This document shows positions 7,828 to 17,670 of a stretch of 64,000 nucleotides of DNA, one piece after another. The stretch is from assembly GCF_035621355.1 (NCBI RefSeq), contig NZ_CP141769.1, positions 558,001-622,000 of the forward strand, read 5' to 3'. Every line of letters begins with the position of its first letter. Position 1 is the first letter of the stretch. Below the pieces are notes generated by a model. That model was not told where the DNA came from. It saw only the letters and a list, made by a program, of their open reading frames with translations, and made no database searches. The DNA comes from Thiobacillus sp. SCUT-2. Its GTDB lineage: Bacteria; Pseudomonadota; Gammaproteobacteria; Burkholderiales; Thiobacillaceae. A program made the position numbers and the translations under genes.

Positions 7828-8493
7828 TCAATCGTTGCTGGCCAGGCCCAGGAGCTGCAGCAGGCTGGTGAAGAGGTTGAAGATCGCGACGAACAGCGTC
7901 ACCGTCGCCATGATGTAGTTGGTCTCGCCGCCGTGGATGATGTTGCTGGTCTCGAACAGGATCAGGCCGGACATCAGCAGCACGAACATGGCGGAGACGG
8001 CCAGCGACAGGCCCGGCATATGGAAGAAGATCGCGGCCAGGCCGGCAAGGAAGGCGACCAGGATGCCGACCGTGAGGAAGCCGCCCATGAAGCTGAAGTC
8101 CTTGCGCGTCGTCATGACGTAGGCCGACAGCGCGAGGAAGACCAGGGCGGTGCCGCCCATCGCCATCATCACGACCTGGCCGCCGTTCGGCAGCGCGAGG
8201 TAGGCGTTGACGATGGGGCCGAGCGTATAGCCCATGAAGCCGGTGAGGCCGAAGACGAAGGCGATGCCGAGGCCGCTGTTGCGGAACCTGGTGGTCAGGA
8301 ACAGCAGGCCGTAGTAGCCGACCAGCGTGAGGATGATGCCGGGATGCGGCAGGCCCAGCGCCATTGCCGCACCGGCGGTGAGCGCCGCGAATGCCAGCGT
8401 CATCGCCAGCAGCATGTAGGTGTTGCGAACGACCTTGCTGGTCGACAGGGCCGCAGAGGCACTGCGGCCAAAGGTGGTGACGTCCTGGTTCAT
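7828..8493 (-). CDS. BAX-inhibitor-1/YccA-like membrane protein
   Basis: 221-residue protein with seven hydrophobic segments starting after a short polar N-terminus (MNQDVTTFGRSASAALSTSKVVRNTYML). This is the typical layout of bacterial YccA/YbhL proteins of the BI-1 family. Known members form pH-sensitive calcium leak channels or interact with FtsH; the role here is inferred only from family. The C-terminus IFNLFTSLLQLLGL is the conserved last helix. It is read away from the antiporter genes behind it, with an 89-bp gap and a ribosome site (GGAGGA). Confidence 0.93.
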   Translation of the reverse strand: MNQDVTTFGRSASAALSTSKVVRNTYMLLAMTLAFAALTAGAAMALGLPHPGIILTLVGYYGLLFLTTRFRNSGLGIAFVFGLTGFMGYTLGPIVNAYLALPNGGQVVMMAMGGTALVFLALSAYVMTTRKDFSFMGGFLTVGILVAFLAGLAAIFFHMPGLSLAVSAMFVLLMSGLILFETSNIIHGGETNYIMATVTLFVAIFNLFTSLLQLLGLASND

Positions 8494-8582
8494 GAATCCT
8501 CCGGAAAACGAATCGGATACTGCAATGGAACGATTCTAGCCCAGCAAGTTCCGCTGCGGGCAATCCTGCGGCCGGACCGCGC

Positions 8583-9746
8583 CTACCTGGCGGGCAGCAC
8601 GTCCGGATGCCAGCCCAGCACCAGGTAAAGCGTTGCGAATCCCAGCACGTAGGCGACCGGCACGTGCCAGCCTTCGCGCAGCCACGTCAGGGTGTTCTTC
8701 GCCTCCGGGTACAGGTTCGACATCGCCACGCCCGCGCTGGAGCCGAACCAGATCATCGAGCCGCCGAAGCCGACTGCGAAGGCCAGCATCCCCCAGTCGT
8801 AGCCGCCCTGGTACAGCGCCAGCGCGGTGAGCGGGATGTTGTCGAATACCGCGGAGACGAAGCCGAGCCCGAAGGCCGTGTGCGCCGAGGGCGGGGGCAG
8901 CTCCTTCACCGGCATCAGGCTGGCGGACAGTACCAGCGCGACCAGGAACAGCGCCCCCTTCGCCGACTTGCTCACCTCGCCCCACGGCGTCGGGCGGATG
9001 AGGCCGCCCAGGATGATCGCGGCCCACACGCCGGCGGCGGGAAAGTCGAGCCCGACATTGGCGGCAATCGCACCGCCGATGATGAGCGCGACGATCGCCA
9101 GGTGCCCCCAGTCGAGGCGCAGGTGGGCGGGCGGATTCTTGGTGACCGGATGGTAACGCTGCTGTGCCTTGGCGGCGATGATGCCGGAAAAGATCACGGC
9201 GACGGTGGAGGCGATGAAGGCGTCGGCCACGTGGATCGCCTGCACGCCTCCGATCCACATCATGGTCGTGGTGGTGTCGCCCACCACCGAGCCCGCGCCG
9301 CCCGCGTTGCTGGCCGCGACGATCGCCGCCATGTAGCCGACGCTGATCTTGTGCTTGTACACGTGTCCGGCCACCACGCCGCCGATGATGGCCGCCGCGA
9401 TGTTGTCGAGGAAGGTCGAGATCGCTGCCACCATGACCAGCAACACGAAGCCGCCCTTCCAGTCGTCGGGGAGCAGACGCGGCAGCCAGTCCGGCAGCTT
9501 CGACAACTCGAAGTGCCGCGCCAGGATGGCAAAGCCGAGCAACAGGCCCAGCAGGTTCAGCACCAGCCGTTCTTCGTGCAGGAAGTGGGCGATCAGGTCC
9601 ATGTCCTGCGCCACCAGCGCCTTGTAGAGCGTGATCGCGATGAGACCGGCCACGGCAACCTCGAGGTTGCGCCGGTGGAAGATCGCGACCCCGAGCAGGG
9701 TGCAGGCGAACAGGAAGAATTCGACGGGAATGTTCAGCAGCGGCAT
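8583..9746 (-). CDS. ArsB/NhaD-type ion transporter (probable Na+/H+ antiporter)
   Basis: 387-residue protein with about 11 membrane segments of the ion-transporter superfamily. Signature blocks: FLDNIAAAIIGGVVAGH, then SNAGGAGSVVGDTTTTMMWIGG, and repeated in the second half as VFDNIPLTALAL and SSAGVAMSN. The SNxGG..GD.TT.MMW pattern is typical of NhaD. Ion specificity (Na+ or Li+ against H+) is inferred. It lies only 6 bp downstream of a CPA2 antiporter gene on the same strand, so the two probably form an operon, with the sucrose osmolyte operon divergent from it. Confidence 0.88.
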   Translation of the reverse strand: MPLLNIPVEFFLFACTLLGVAIFHRRNLEVAVAGLIAITLYKALVAQDMDLIAHFLHEERLVLNLLGLLLGFAILARHFELSKLPDWLPRLLPDDWKGGFVLLVMVAAISTFLDNIAAAIIGGVVAGHVYKHKISVGYMAAIVAASNAGGAGSVVGDTTTTMMWIGGVQAIHVADAFIASTVAVIFSGIIAAKAQQRYHPVTKNPPAHLRLDWGHLAIVALIIGGAIAANVGLDFPAAGVWAAIILGGLIRPTPWGEVSKSAKGALFLVALVLSASLMPVKELPPPSAHTAFGLGFVSAVFDNIPLTALALYQGGYDWGMLAFAVGFGGSMIWFGSSAGVAMSNLYPEAKNTLTWLREGWHVPVAYVLGFATLYLVLGWHPDVLPAR

Positions 9747-9752
9747 GATGGT

Positions 9753-10979
9753 TCAGGTACGGGCGGGGCGGGAATAATAAGCCTTCAGCAGGAAGGGCGG
9801 CGCGATCGTCGTGAGCGCGATGACGATCAGCAGTGCGGCGTAGGTTTCGGCGTCGAGGATGCCCTGGCTCAAGCCGAGCTGCGCGAAGATCAGGCCGACC
9901 TCGCCGCGCGGGATCATCGACAGGCCGATCGCCATCTGGCGGAAGCGGCTTTCGCGGATGAAGAAGCCGGCAGCCAGCTTGCCGAGGAAAGCGACCGCGA
10001 TCAGCGCGCCGCCCAGCTGCCAGACGCGCGGTGATCCCCAGTCGACGGTGTTGAGGTTGAGGGAGACGCCGACCATCACGAAGAACAGCGGCGCGAAGGT
10101 ATGAATCAGCGGGCGCATCTGCTCTTCGAGCCGGTGCGCCAGCTGCGGGCTGGGTGCGAACCAGCGATCGAGCGCGGGCAGGCCAAGCCGGTGCATGAGG
10201 TTGAAGCGGAAGTGCTGCGACAGCGCGATGCCCGCGGCGAAGCCGCCCATGATCAGCGGCGCGCCCACGGCATGCGCCAGCCACGAGAACAGCAGGATCA
10301 GCGCCAGTGCCATCGTGATGAGGAGGCCGGGCGTGACTGCCCGCCGGTCGTAATGGTCGATGATGCCGCCCGCCAGCTTGGCGACCAGCGGCGAGAGCAG
10401 CATGAACAGCACGATGTAGAGCGCGACCGTGCCGGTGGCGGCGAGCGAGACCTCCTGCTGCACCGCGAACTGGTAGAGGAAGGCCAGCGCGAGCACGCCG
10501 AGGATGTCGTCGAGCACCGCGGCACCGATGACGATCTGCGCCTCGTCCTCATGGCGCTTGCCGATGTCGTCGAGGACGCGCACGGTGATGCCGATGCTGG
10601 TCGCGGTGAGCGTGCCGCCGATGAACAGCGCGACGAGGTTGTCGAGGCCGAAGCCCCAGCGGCAGACCGCGTAGCCCAGCACGAAGGGCAGAACGAAGCC
10701 GACCACCGCCACCACGACGGGCTTGATGCCGGACCGCGCGAGGCGGAACAGGTCGGTGTCCATGCCGACCTCGAACAGCAGCAGGATGATGCCGATCTCC
10801 GCCAGCAGCTTCATCGTGGCATCCGGCGTGACCCAGCCCAGAAGCGACGGGCCCACCAGCAGGCCGGCCAGCAGTTCGCCGATCACCGAGGGAATGCCGT
10901 GGCGCCCCGCGAACTCGGAAAACAGCCGGGCGGCGATGAGGATGATGGCCAGGTAGAGAAAGAATTGGTGGAGTTCCAT
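9753..10979 (-). CDS. CPA2-family cation:proton antiporter (membrane domain only)
   Basis: 408-residue Na+/H+-exchanger-type protein with about 12-13 membrane segments. Visible features: GIPSVIGELLAGLLVGPSLLG near the N-terminus, LLLFEVGMDTDL, the ion-binding double Asp in AAVLDDILGVLAL, and IPRGEVGLIFAQLGL. It has no C-terminal TrkA/RCK domain, unlike KefB or KefC. It is the first gene of a two-gene antiporter operon and diverges from the fructokinase gene across a 218-bp intergenic region. Confidence 0.9.
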   Translation of the reverse strand: MELHQFFLYLAIILIAARLFSEFAGRHGIPSVIGELLAGLLVGPSLLGWVTPDATMKLLAEIGIILLLFEVGMDTDLFRLARSGIKPVVVAVVGFVLPFVLGYAVCRWGFGLDNLVALFIGGTLTATSIGITVRVLDDIGKRHEDEAQIVIGAAVLDDILGVLALAFLYQFAVQQEVSLAATGTVALYIVLFMLLSPLVAKLAGGIIDHYDRRAVTPGLLITMALALILLFSWLAHAVGAPLIMGGFAAGIALSQHFRFNLMHRLGLPALDRWFAPSPQLAHRLEEQMRPLIHTFAPLFFVMVGVSLNLNTVDWGSPRVWQLGGALIAVAFLGKLAAGFFIRESRFRQMAIGLSMIPRGEVGLIFAQLGLSQGILDAETYAALLIVIALTTIAPPFLLKAYYSRPART

Positions 10980-11197
10980 GCACGGTCCTGAGTGGTCGAA
11001 AGGGCGGTGAGCCTGCCAGGCGGTCGCGCCCGCAGCCCATCTTAACGCGCCGCGTGCCCGCCCCGCGGTGCTTGCGCAGGCGATTAGTTTTGTGCAAACA
11101 TAGTATCACTTCGGTTCGGCCACATGGGATGGCCTGCGTCATGGCGGGCGGCGAAGTTGTCGCCAATTCGTATTGTGCAAATCGTTATTGAGGAAAA
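10980..11197. promoter_or_regulatory. Divergent control region between antiporter and sucrose operons
   Basis: 218 bp, richer in A+T than the flanking genes. It contains two direct copies of TGTGCAAA (11091-11098 and 11174-11181), the second directly before the fructokinase ribosome site AGGA. I cannot assign -35 and -10 boxes with confidence. The repeated octamer is a candidate regulator site. Confidence 0.45.
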
Positions 11198-12184
11198 TTG
11201 CACCCGGTGATGAAGATTTCAGGCGAGGCGATCCCGGCCGTCGCCGCCGGCGACGCTGCCGCGGTGGATACGCAGACGGTCGTCGTGTTCGGCGAGACGC
11301 TGGTCGATCAGTTTCGCGACCGCAACGTGCTGGGCGGCGCGCCGTTCAACGTGGCCTGCCATCTGCAGGCGCTCGGCGCCCATCCCGTGCTGGTCACACG
11401 GACCGGCAAGGACCCGCTCGGCGAGCAGCTGCTGCAGGCGATGAGCCTGCGCGGGCTCGACCTGCGCGGCGTGCAGACCGATCCGGTGCGCCCGACCGGC
11501 CGCGTGCGCGTGACCGAGACCGGGAGCGGCCATGCCTTCGACATCCTGTCCGAACAGGCCTACGACCATATCCATGCAAGCCTGGCGCGCCTCGTGACGC
11601 TGTCCGTGCATCCGCACCTGGTGTACTTCGGGACGCTGTCGCAGCGCGGTGCCTCGCGCCGCGCGCTGCGCGAGCTGCTCGGCGTGGCGCAGGCGCCGGT
11701 CTTCCTCGACGCCAATCTGCGCGACCCGTGGGTGGACGACGAGGTGCTGCGCCGCTCGCTGCAGCAGGCCGACGTGGTCAAGCTCAACGAGGGCGAACTG
11801 ACCCGCGTCGCCGAGACGTTCTCGCTCGCGGGGCGGACGCTGGAGGCCCGCGCCGGCCGTATGCTGGAGGCATTCGGCCTTCAGCGCCTGGTGATCACGT
11901 GCGGCGCCGAGGGCGCCTGGACGCTGGATGCCGCGGGGCGCTTCCAGTCGGTGGCAGGCAAGCCGCTGGCGGAGGTGGTCGACACGGTCGGCGCCGGCGA
12001 CGGCTTCGCCGCGGTGTTCATGCTGGGCATGCTCCGCCGCTGGCCCTTGACCACGATCCTGGCGCGCGCAGACGCTTTTGCCCGAGCGGTGTGCCGGATC
12101 CGCGGCGCCGTGCCCGATTCGCCGGATTTCTACCTGCCCTTCGTGCGCGGCTGGCAACTGGAGCCGGAGGTGGCGCGTGCGTGA
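11198..12184 (+). CDS. PfkB-family fructokinase
   Basis: Phosphorylates fructose to fructose-6-phosphate, supplying sucrose-phosphate synthase and recycling fructose freed by sucrose synthase. PfkB signatures: NVLGGAPFNVACHLQALGAHP near the N-terminus and the catalytic DTVGAGDGFAAVFMLGML near the C-terminus (catalytic Asp in GAGD). Length is 328 aa. The start is uncertain: TTG at 11198 is only 3 nt from AGGA, and an ATG at 11210 is an alternative. First gene of a frk-sps-sus-mscS operon; its stop overlaps the next GTG start by 8 bp. Substrate assignment relies on the operon. Confidence 0.88.
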   Translation: MHPVMKISGEAIPAVAAGDAAAVDTQTVVVFGETLVDQFRDRNVLGGAPFNVACHLQALGAHPVLVTRTGKDPLGEQLLQAMSLRGLDLRGVQTDPVRPTGRVRVTETGSGHAFDILSEQAYDHIHASLARLVTLSVHPHLVYFGTLSQRGASRRALRELLGVAQAPVFLDANLRDPWVDDEVLRRSLQQADVVKLNEGELTRVAETFSLAGRTLEARAGRMLEAFGLQRLVITCGAEGAWTLDAAGRFQSVAGKPLAEVVDTVGAGDGFAAVFMLGMLRRWPLTTILARADAFARAVCRIRGAVPDSPDFYLPFVRGWQLEPEVARA

Positions 12185-14339
12185 CCTTCGGATCCTGATG
12201 CTCAGCCTCCACGGGCTCATGCGCGGCCGCGACCTCGAGCTGGGACGCGACGCCGATACCGGCGGCCAGACGCTCTACGTCGTCGAGCTGGCGAAAGCAC
12301 TGGGGCGCCACGCGCGCGTGGAGCAGGTCGACGTGATCACGCGCCTGGTCGACGACCCGGCGGTCTCGCCGGACTACGCGGCGGCGGTCGAACCGCTCGG
12401 CGAGCGCGCGCGCCTGCTACGCCTGCCGTGCGGGCCGCGCCGCTATCTCCGCAAGGAGAGCCTGTGGAACCACCTCGACCAGCTCGTCGACCGCATCCTC
12501 GGCCATCTGCGCCAGCAGCCGCGCCTGCCAGACGTCATCCACAGCCACTATGCCGACGCCGGCTATGTCGGCGTCCAGTTGTCGCAACTGCTCGGCATTC
12601 CCCTCGTGCACACCGGCCATTCGCTCGGCCGCTGCAAGCGCCAGCGCCTGCTCGACCATGGCCGCAAGGCCGCCGCGATCGAACGCCAGTTCAATTTCGC
12701 GCGCCGCATCGCCGCCGAGGAAGAAGTCCTCGCCCATGCCGCCCTCGTCGTCACGAGCACGGCCCAGGAAAGCAGCGAGCAATACGGGCTCTACGAGAAC
12801 CACCAGCCGGCGCGCACGGTCGTCATCGCGCCGGGAACCGACACCTCCCGCTTCGCGCCGCCTGGGCGGGCGCCGATTCCACCGCACGTTCCCGCGCTCG
12901 TCGACCGCTTCTTCACGCAGCCGAAGAAGCCGCTCATCCTCGCGATCTGCCGGCCTGAGGTGCGCAAGAACCTGCGTCGCCTGATCGCCGCCTTCGGCAC
13001 TTCGCCCGCGCTGCGCGAACGCGCCAACCTCGCCATCGTCGCCGGCATGCGCGACGACATCCGCGGCCTGGAAGCCGCGCAGGCGGACGTGCTGACCGAC
13101 CTGCTGCTCGACATCGACCAGCACGACCTGTGGGGCAGCGTGGCGCTGCCCAAGCAGCACCAACCCGACGACATTCCCGCGCTTTACCGCCTGGCGGCGC
13201 AGCGGCGGGGCGTCTTCGTCAACGCTGCGCTGACCGAGCCGTTCGGCCTCACGCTCATCGAGGCGGCGGCCAGCGGCCTGCCGGTGGTGGCGACGCACGA
13301 CGGCGGGCCGCGCGACATCCTCGCGCACTGCGACAATGGCGTGCTGGTCGATCCGCTCGATCCCGCGGACATCGCCCGCGGCCTGCTTGCACTCGTCTCC
13401 GACGGGCAGGCCTGGCAGCGCCACGCGCGGCGCGGACTCGCCGGCGTCGTGCGCCACTACACGTGGGATGCGCACGTCGACAAGTACCTGGCGGCGGTCG
13501 ACCGGGTCGTGCACCGGACGCGCAAGCATGTGCGGCGCGAGCGCGCGGCACAACGCCGGGTGGCGGTGTCGATGCCCTACGTCGAGCGCATGCTGGTGAG
13601 CGACATCGACAACACCCTGATCGGGGATCGTGGCGGACTTGCCGCGCTGGTTCGTGCGCTCCGTGTACGGCCGCGCAGCTGCGGCTTCGCCGTCGCCACC
13701 GGGCGCCATCTGGCGAGTGCAGTGCAGGTGCTGCAGCAGGCGCGCGTCCCGCTGCCGGATGTCCTGATCACGGCGGTCGGCAGCGAGATCCATTACGGCC
13801 CCGAGCTGCGGCCGGACAGCGGCTGGCGCCGCCATATCCAGCACCTGTGGCGGCGCGATGCGCTGGCCGCGCTCTTCGACGACGTGCCCGGGCTCACCTT
13901 GCAGTCCGCCGACCAACAGAGCGCGTTCAAGCTCAGCTTCCACGTCGACCGCGAAGCCGCGCCGAGCCTGAGCGAACTCAAGGCACGGCTGCGCGGCGCC
14001 AAACTGCGCGCCAATCTCATCTTTTCCCACGATGCCTATCTCGACGTCCTGCCGCTGCGCGCGTCGAAGGGGCAGGCCATCCGCTATCTGGCGTACAAAT
14101 GGAACCTGCCGCTGCGCGCGTTCCTGGTGGCCGGCGACTCGGGCAATGACCTCGAAATGCTGGTCGGCGACACGCTGGCCGTGGTCGTGTCCAACCACAG
14201 CGCGGAGCTCGACGCGCTGCGCGGCGTGGAGCAGGTCTATTTCGCGGGTGCGCCGTGCGCGTCGGGCATCCTCGAGGGCATGGCGCACTATGGATTCGCA
14301 TGGCAACCGGACGATGCCCTGCGGCAGGAGGCGGCATGA
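12177..14339 (+). CDS. sps: Sucrose-phosphate synthase fused to a sucrose-phosphate phosphatase-like domain
   Basis: Two-domain protein of 720 aa. Residues 1 to about 460 form a GT-B glycosyltransferase (GT4) with [34 protein letters not shown] and the E-x7-E motif in [25 protein letters not shown]. It transfers glucose from UDP- or ADP-glucose to fructose-6-phosphate. Residues from about 470 form a HAD phosphatase domain with an intact motif I (SDIDNTLIG), a Lys in RASKGQAI and [10 protein letters not shown], so it may also remove the phosphate to give sucrose. No separate phosphatase gene is present. The GTG start overlaps fructokinase; the ATG of sucrose synthase overlaps the stop by 4 bp. 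Confidence 0.92.
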   Translation: MRDLRILMLSLHGLMRGRDLELGRDADTGGQTLYVVELAKALGRHARVEQVDVITRLVDDPAVSPDYAAAVEPLGERARLLRLPCGPRRYLRKESLWNHLDQLVDRILGHLRQQPRLPDVIHSHYADAGYVGVQLSQLLGIPLVHTGHSLGRCKRQRLLDHGRKAAAIERQFNFARRIAAEEEVLAHAALVVTSTAQESSEQYGLYENHQPARTVVIAPGTDTSRFAPPGRAPIPPHVPALVDRFFTQPKKPLILAICRPEVRKNLRRLIAAFGTSPALRERANLAIVAGMRDDIRGLEAAQADVLTDLLLDIDQHDLWGSVALPKQHQPDDIPALYRLAAQRRGVFVNAALTEPFGLTLIEAAASGLPVVATHDGGPRDILAHCDNGVLVDPLDPADIARGLLALVSDGQAWQRHARRGLAGVVRHYTWDAHVDKYLAAVDRVVHRTRKHVRRERAAQRRVAVSMPYVERMLVSDIDNTLIGDRGGLAALVRALRVRPRSCGFAVATGRHLASAVQVLQQARVPLPDVLITAVGSEIHYGPELRPDSGWRRHIQHLWRRDALAALFDDVPGLTLQSADQQSAFKLSFHVDREAAPSLSELKARLRGAKLRANLIFSHDAYLDVLPLRASKGQAIRYLAYKWNLPLRAFLVAGDSGNDLEMLVGDTLAVVVSNHSAELDALRGVEQVYFAGAPCASGILEGMAHYGFAWQPDDALRQEAA

Positions 14340-16723
14340 TCGACGCCCTGAAGGCCTGGACGGCCGACCACCGCGATCCGGTCGATGCCTATCTGCGGCG
14401 CTGCTTTGCCGCGGGGCGGTCCTTGCTCCTGCAGAGCGACCTGCGCCAGGCCTTCGACGCGCTGGCGGCGGAATCGCCCGCCCCGCTCGCGGGGACGCCC
14501 CTCGCCAAGGCCGTCGGCTTGTTCCAGGAGGGCGTGCTGCAGCCCCCGTGGGCCTACTTCGCGCTGCGCGAACGCGCCGGCCGCTGGGGCTACCTGCGCA
14601 TGCACCAGGAGCAGCTGCTGCCCGATCGGGTGACGGTGAGCGAGTTTCTCCGTTTCAAGGAACAGCTGGTGCGGCCGGCCGACGAATTCGACCGTGCCCT
14701 GGAGATCGATTTCGAGCCGTTCGGCCGTCACGTGCCGCGGCTGCAGGAAGTGCGCTCGATCGGGCAAGGCGTGCTGCACCTGAACCGCCATCTGGCGAGC
14801 GCGATGTTCACGCGTCCCGAGACCGGACACGCGAAGCTGCTCAACTTCCTGCGCATGCACACGATCGACGGCCAGCAGCTGATGCTGGCGCCCCACATCG
14901 GCGAGGTGCCGATGCTGCGCGAGGCCCTGCGCGATGCCCTGCGGCACCTCGACACGCTCGACTCCGATACGCCGTGGACCGACTGCGCGCCGGCGCTCGG
15001 CAGCCTGGGGTTCGAGCCGGGCTGGGGCGACAGCGCGGCGCGCGTGGCCGAGACCATGGGGCTGCTGGTCGACATCCTGGAGGCGCCCGCGCCGACCGTG
15101 CTGGAGACCTTCCTCGCGCGCATCCCCATGATCTCGCGGCTGCTGATCGTGTCGCCGCATGGCTACTTCGGTCAGGACAACGTTCTGGGCCGCCCCGATA
15201 CCGGCGGGCAGGTGGTCTACATCCTCGATCAGGTACGCGCGCTGGAGCAGGAGATGCGTGCGCGCATGGCGGCCCAGGGTGTCGCCGTCGAGCCGCGCAT
15301 CGTGGTGGTGACGCGGCTGATTCCCGAAGCGGACGGCACCACCTGCAACCAGCCGCTGGAGAAGATCCAGGGAACCGACCATGCGTGGATCGTGCGCGTG
15401 CCCTTTCACCAGGCCAATGGCGAAATCGTCCGGCACTGGATTTCGCGCTTCGAGATCTGGCCCTACCTCGAGGATTTCGCCGCCGCCGTCGAGCGCGAGG
15501 CGCTGGCCCGCCTGGGCGGCCGTCCCGACCTCATCATCGGCAACTATTCGGACGGCAACCTGGTGGCGAGCCTGCTGTCGGCGCGCCTCGGCGTGACGCA
15601 GTGCAACATCGCGCACGCGCTGGAGCAGACGAAATATCTGCACTCGGCCCTGTACTGGGAGGCCAACGACGCCAGCTACCACTTCGCCTGCCAGTACACG
15701 GCGGACCTCATCGGCATGAACCACGCCGATTTCATCATCACCAGCACCTATCAGGAGATCGCCGGCACCGCCGACGGGGTCGGCCAGTACGAGAGCTACC
15801 GTGCGTTCACGCTGCCGGGACTGTATCGCGTCGTCCACGGCATCGACGTTTTCGATCCCAAGTTCAACATCGTCTCGCCCGGCGCCGACGCGGCGATCTA
15901 TTTCCCCTACATGCAGACGGAGCGCCGCCTGCACTCCCTGATGCCGGAAATCGAGCGCCTGCTCTACGCGCGCGACCCGGGGGTCGCACATCGCGGGTGT
16001 TTCGAAGATCCGCACAAGCCGCTGATTTTTTCCATGGCGCGACTCGACCGCATCAAGAACCTGTCGGGCCTGACCGAATGGTTCGGTGCCTCCCCGCGCC
16101 TTGCCGAGGCGGCCAATCTGGTGGTGATCGGCGGCCACGTCGACGCCGCGGTGTCCGGTGACGACGAGGAAAAGGCCGAGGCGGCACGCATGCACGAGCT
16201 GATGACGCACCATCGCCTGGATGGGCGCATGCGCTGGCTGGGGGTGCGTCTCGACAAGAACCTGGCCGGCGAACTCTACCGGCACGTCGCCGACCGCCGC
16301 GGCGTTTTCGTCCAGCCTGCCCTGTTCGAGGCCTTCGGCCTCACCGTCATCGAGGCGATGGCATCCGGCCTGCCCGTTTTCGCGACGCGCTACGGCGGGC
16401 CCCTGGAAATCATCGAGCATGGCAAGTCCGGGTTTCACATCGACCCGAACGACGGCGCGGCGGCGGCCGATGCCATCCTGGCCTTCCTGCAGCGCTGCGA
16501 GGCCGACCCGGCCGTCTGGAACCGCATCTCGGAGGGCGCGCTCGCACGCGTGGCGGCGCGCTACACCTGGCAGCTCTACGCCGAGCGCATGATGACCCTG
16601 TCGCGCATCTACGGCTTCTGGAAATTCGTCAGCAACCTCGAGCGCGAGGAGGCGGGACGCTATCTCGAGCTGTTCCATCACCTGCAGTTCCGCCCGCTGG
16701 CGATGGCCGTGGGCGCGCGCTGA
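14336..16723 (+). CDS. sus: Sucrose synthase
   Basis: Reversible enzyme: sucrose plus NDP gives NDP-glucose plus fructose. Length of 795 aa matches proteobacterial and plant-type sucrose synthases. The N-terminal regulatory region (about residues 1-260) is followed by a GT-B core with [46 protein letters not shown] and the E-x7-E motif in [26 protein letters not shown]. The start ATG overlaps the sucrose-phosphate synthase stop. With the synthase and fructokinase it makes a complete sucrose turnover cycle. The mscS gene follows after 10 bp. Confidence 0.95.
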   Translation: MIDALKAWTADHRDPVDAYLRRCFAAGRSLLLQSDLRQAFDALAAESPAPLAGTPLAKAVGLFQEGVLQPPWAYFALRERAGRWGYLRMHQEQLLPDRVTVSEFLRFKEQLVRPADEFDRALEIDFEPFGRHVPRLQEVRSIGQGVLHLNRHLASAMFTRPETGHAKLLNFLRMHTIDGQQLMLAPHIGEVPMLREALRDALRHLDTLDSDTPWTDCAPALGSLGFEPGWGDSAARVAETMGLLVDILEAPAPTVLETFLARIPMISRLLIVSPHGYFGQDNVLGRPDTGGQVVYILDQVRALEQEMRARMAAQGVAVEPRIVVVTRLIPEADGTTCNQPLEKIQGTDHAWIVRVPFHQANGEIVRHWISRFEIWPYLEDFAAAVEREALARLGGRPDLIIGNYSDGNLVASLLSARLGVTQCNIAHALEQTKYLHSALYWEANDASYHFACQYTADLIGMNHADFIITSTYQEIAGTADGVGQYESYRAFTLPGLYRVVHGIDVFDPKFNIVSPGADAAIYFPYMQTERRLHSLMPEIERLLYARDPGVAHRGCFEDPHKPLIFSMARLDRIKNLSGLTEWFGASPRLAEAANLVVIGGHVDAAVSGDDEEKAEAARMHELMTHHRLDGRMRWLGVRLDKNLAGELYRHVADRRGVFVQPALFEAFGLTVIEAMASGLPVFATRYGGPLEIIEHGKSGFHIDPNDGAAAADAILAFLQRCEADPAVWNRISEGALARVAARYTWQLYAERMMTLSRIYGFWKFVSNLEREEAGRYLELFHHLQFRPLAMAVGAR

Positions 16724-16733
16724 AGGGAGCCCG

Positions 16734-17630
16734 ATGCGCTATCTCGACATCCTGAAGCCCTATCTCGGGGAGAGCCTCGATGCGGTGACGACGGCGCTGC
16801 ACGTGCTCGTCATTCTGGCACTGACCTGGTTCGCCCTGATCGTGGCGCGCCGGGCAATCGCGCGCCTGCGGCGCCGCCTCGAGCGCGACCTCGACGATCC
16901 CGAGCGGATCAAGCGCCTCGATACGCTCGGCCGTGTCTTCCGCTACGTGGCCACGGTGGCGATCACGCTCGTCGGCGGCATGCTGGTGCTGTCGGAGATC
17001 GGCATCTCGATCGCGCCCATCCTCGCCACCGCCGGGGTGCTGGGCATCGCGGTCGGGTTCGGCGCGCAAAGCCTGGTCAAGGACTATTTCAACGGGCTGT
17101 TCCTGCTGCTGGAGGACCAGGTGCGCCAGGGCGACGTGGTGGAGGTCGCCGGCAAGGGCGGCCTGGTCGAGGAAATGACGCTGCGCTACATCCGGCTGCG
17201 CGATTACGAGGGCAGCGTGCACTACGTCCCGAACGGCACCATCACCGGCGTCACCAACCGCAGCCGCGCCTTCGCCTTTGCGGTGATCGACGTCGGCGTC
17301 GCCTACCGCGAGGATGTCGACGAGGTCTTCGCCGTGATGCGCGAGGTGGCGGCCGAGTTGCGCGCCGATCCGGAACTGGCCGCCAAGATCGTCGACGACC
17401 TCGAGATCGCCGGCATCGAGCAGCTCGGCGAGTCGGCCGTCGTGATCCGTTGCCGCTTCAAGGTGATGCCGCTGGAGCAGTGGGGCGTGCGCCGCGCCTA
17501 TCTGCATCGGCTGAAGAAGGCCTTCGATGTCGCAGGGATCGAGATTCCTTTCCCGCACCTCACCGTCTATCCGGGCCAGAACAAGGACGGCAGCGCACCG
17601 CCGCTGCGGCTCCTGCAGAAGACGGCGTAG
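16734..17630 (+). CDS. MscS-family mechanosensitive ion channel
   Basis: 298 residues with about four hydrophobic segments. The pore helix and beta domain are typical of MscS: GVLGIAVGFGAQSLVKDYFNGLFLLLEDQVRQGD, then VPNGTITGVTNRSR and the C-terminal IPFPHLTVY. Such channels open on hypo-osmotic shock to release small solutes. It is 10 bp after the sucrose synthase gene with AAGGGAG before the ATG, so it is co-transcribed with sucrose metabolism, which suggests it vents sucrose when the outside becomes dilute. That role is inferred from position. Confidence 0.93.
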   Translation: MRYLDILKPYLGESLDAVTTALHVLVILALTWFALIVARRAIARLRRRLERDLDDPERIKRLDTLGRVFRYVATVAITLVGGMLVLSEIGISIAPILATAGVLGIAVGFGAQSLVKDYFNGLFLLLEDQVRQGDVVEVAGKGGLVEEMTLRYIRLRDYEGSVHYVPNGTITGVTNRSRAFAFAVIDVGVAYREDVDEVFAVMREVAAELRADPELAAKIVDDLEIAGIEQLGESAVVIRCRFKVMPLEQWGVRRAYLHRLKKAFDVAGIEIPFPHLTVYPGQNKDGSAPPLRLLQKTA

Positions 17631-17670
17631 GCCGCGAACGGACGCAGGCAGCGGCCGGACCGGCGGTTCC

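Noticed and set aside
14288-16681. A 797-codon minus-strand frame opposite sucrose synthase
   Set aside because: Antisense shadow of a well-supported gene; no recognisable motif and no ribosome site or spacing typical of a gene.
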